This document shows, piece by piece, positions 7,575 through 7,802 of a stretch of 7,802 bases of DNA. The notes under the pieces were generated by a model. It worked only from the letters and a program-made list of their open reading frames with translations. It was not told the origin of the DNA and searched no databases. Within the stretch, counting starts at the first letter, position 1, and every line of letters starts with the position of its first letter. Source of the DNA: JAERML01 sp035687895 (GTDB lineage: Bacteria > Bacteroidota > Ignavibacteria > UBA10030 > UBA6906); NCBI GenBank assembly GCA_035687895.1, contig DASRUE010000174.1, forward strand, positions 1 through 7,802. The letters run 5' to 3'. The translations under genes and the position numbers were made by a program.

Positions 7575-7603
7575 AATATAAAAAGGGAGGTGGTGTTTGT
7601 CAA
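7575..7603 (-). promoter_or_regulatory. Strong sigma70-type promoter for the three-gene set
   Basis: On the minus strand a perfect -35 TTGACA (7603-7598), exactly 17 bases of spacer, and -10 TATATT (7580-7575), one base off TATAAT. Transcription would start near 7568 and run toward the DUF4397/CHRD gene. It lies about 43 bases beyond the serA stop, where an operon promoter is expected. It is unlike the TAnnTTTG -7 element of typical Bacteroidia. Confidence 0.75.
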
Positions 7604-7628
7604 GTACCAATATTTAAAATACTGCGTA

Positions 7629-7655
7629 CCTGGACGGAAGTGGGATCAGTCCAGG
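7629..7655 (-). terminator. Inverted repeat over the serA stop, possible terminator
   Basis: Perfect 7-bp arms CCTGGAC (7629-7635) and GTCCAGG (7649-7655) separated by 13 bases; the serA TGA (7648-7646) lies in the loop. The T-rich stretch after it (ATTTTAAATATT) begins only about 8 bases later and is not a clean T run, so termination would be imperfect. It may partly insulate serA from the downstream promoter. Confidence 0.35.
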
Positions 7656-7802
7656 TTTACAACTTTGAGGTTGGAAACGCCATCCTGAGAGAGGAGTTCT
7701 CTCATCCCCTCGGCGGGAATATCGCTATCGATACTCATAACAGTGAGCGCATTTGCGCCAATGGCAGAGCGGCCGAGAGATACACCGGCAATGTTGACGT
7801 TA
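7646..7802 (-). CDS. serA: D-3-phosphoglycerate dehydrogenase, C-terminal ACT domain (5' part off window)
   Basis: The last 51 residues plus TGA of a gene entering from the right edge. The protein begins NVNIAGVSLGR, continues with ALTVMSIDSDIP, and ends GVSNLKVVNLD. This is the classic pattern of the C-terminal ACT domain of SerA: the NIAGxxxGR helix start, a central beta strand ending in Asp, and a final VSxxKVVxL strand. SerA oxidises 3-phosphoglycerate to 3-phosphohydroxypyruvate using NAD, the first step of serine synthesis, in the cytoplasm; the ACT domain is where serine feedback acts in some enzymes. The catalytic and NAD-binding domains are outside the window, so another ACT-ending protein is not fully excluded. 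It is probably a separate transcription unit from the envelope genes downstream. Confidence 0.85.
   Translation of the reverse strand, partial: NVNIAGVSLGRSAIGANALTVMSIDSDIPAEGMRELLSQDGVSNLKVVNLD

Larger units (their letters stand above)
7164..7645 (-). other. Intergenic region with promoter and about 400-nt leader
   Basis: 482 bases between the serA stop and the DUF4397/CHRD start. The serA-proximal part holds an inverted repeat and the sigma70-type promoter; the rest (about 7568-7164) would be an untranslated leader of about 405 nt. The leader contains a tandem 8-mer (7478-7493), short hairpins (7398-7410 and 7214-7228), a T7 run after a 4-bp hairpin (7352-7370), and an AGGAGG with no start codon at a useful distance (about 7516-7521). 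An AGGTGTT at about 7513-7519 could pair over 7 bases with AACACCT at about 7312-7318 in the RNA. I see no convincing gene, tRNA or known riboswitch motif; in particular no clear cobalamin box, which one might look for upstream of a TonB receptor. Confidence 0.6.

Overview
The window carries four protein-coding genes, all on the minus strand: a partial serA at the right edge, then a three-gene set encoding exported or envelope proteins. The third of these runs off the left edge. No tRNA, rRNA, CRISPR array, insertion sequence or plus-strand gene could be supported. The protein types (a TonB-dependent receptor with a carboxypeptidase-like N-terminal domain, large secreted FN3-type proteins, CHRD/DUF4397 proteins) suggest the Bacteroidota/Chlorobiota/Ignavibacteria group or a related phylum. 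Two genes have strong Shine-Dalgarno sites and there is a near-consensus sigma70 promoter (TTGACA, 17-base spacer, TATATT). Typical Bacteroidia lack both, so an Ignavibacteria-like or neighbouring lineage fits better. This placement is inference from protein style.

Reading in the direction of transcription (right to left): bases 7802-7646 encode the last 51 residues of D-3-phosphoglycerate dehydrogenase (C-terminal ACT domain). Its stop codon lies in the loop of an inverted repeat (7629-7655). A strong promoter follows at 7603-7575, then an untranslated leader of about 400 nt containing small hairpins and a T7 run, with no convincing gene.

The first gene of the set (7163-5673) encodes a 496-residue exported, possibly lipid-anchored protein. 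Its second DUF4397 unit appears to be split by an insertion of about 250 residues. Inside that insertion, CHRD half-domains are ordered N-half, N-half, C-half, C-half, as if one CHRD domain were nested in another. After 65 bases comes a 1001-residue TonB-dependent outer-membrane receptor (5607-2602). After another 61 bases comes a large secreted protein (2540 to the window edge, at least 846 residues) with calcium-loop-like motifs and an FN3-like domain. No terminator is visible in either short gap, so the three genes probably form one operon.

The likely working unit is an envelope module: an outer-membrane transporter made together with two exported proteins built from beta-sandwich-type domains. 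There is no SusD-type partner in the window, the substrate cannot be read from the sequence, and the end of the third protein, where a sorting signal might lie, is outside the window. The most noteworthy observation is the nested DUF4397/CHRD architecture. The long leader behind a strong promoter comes second.
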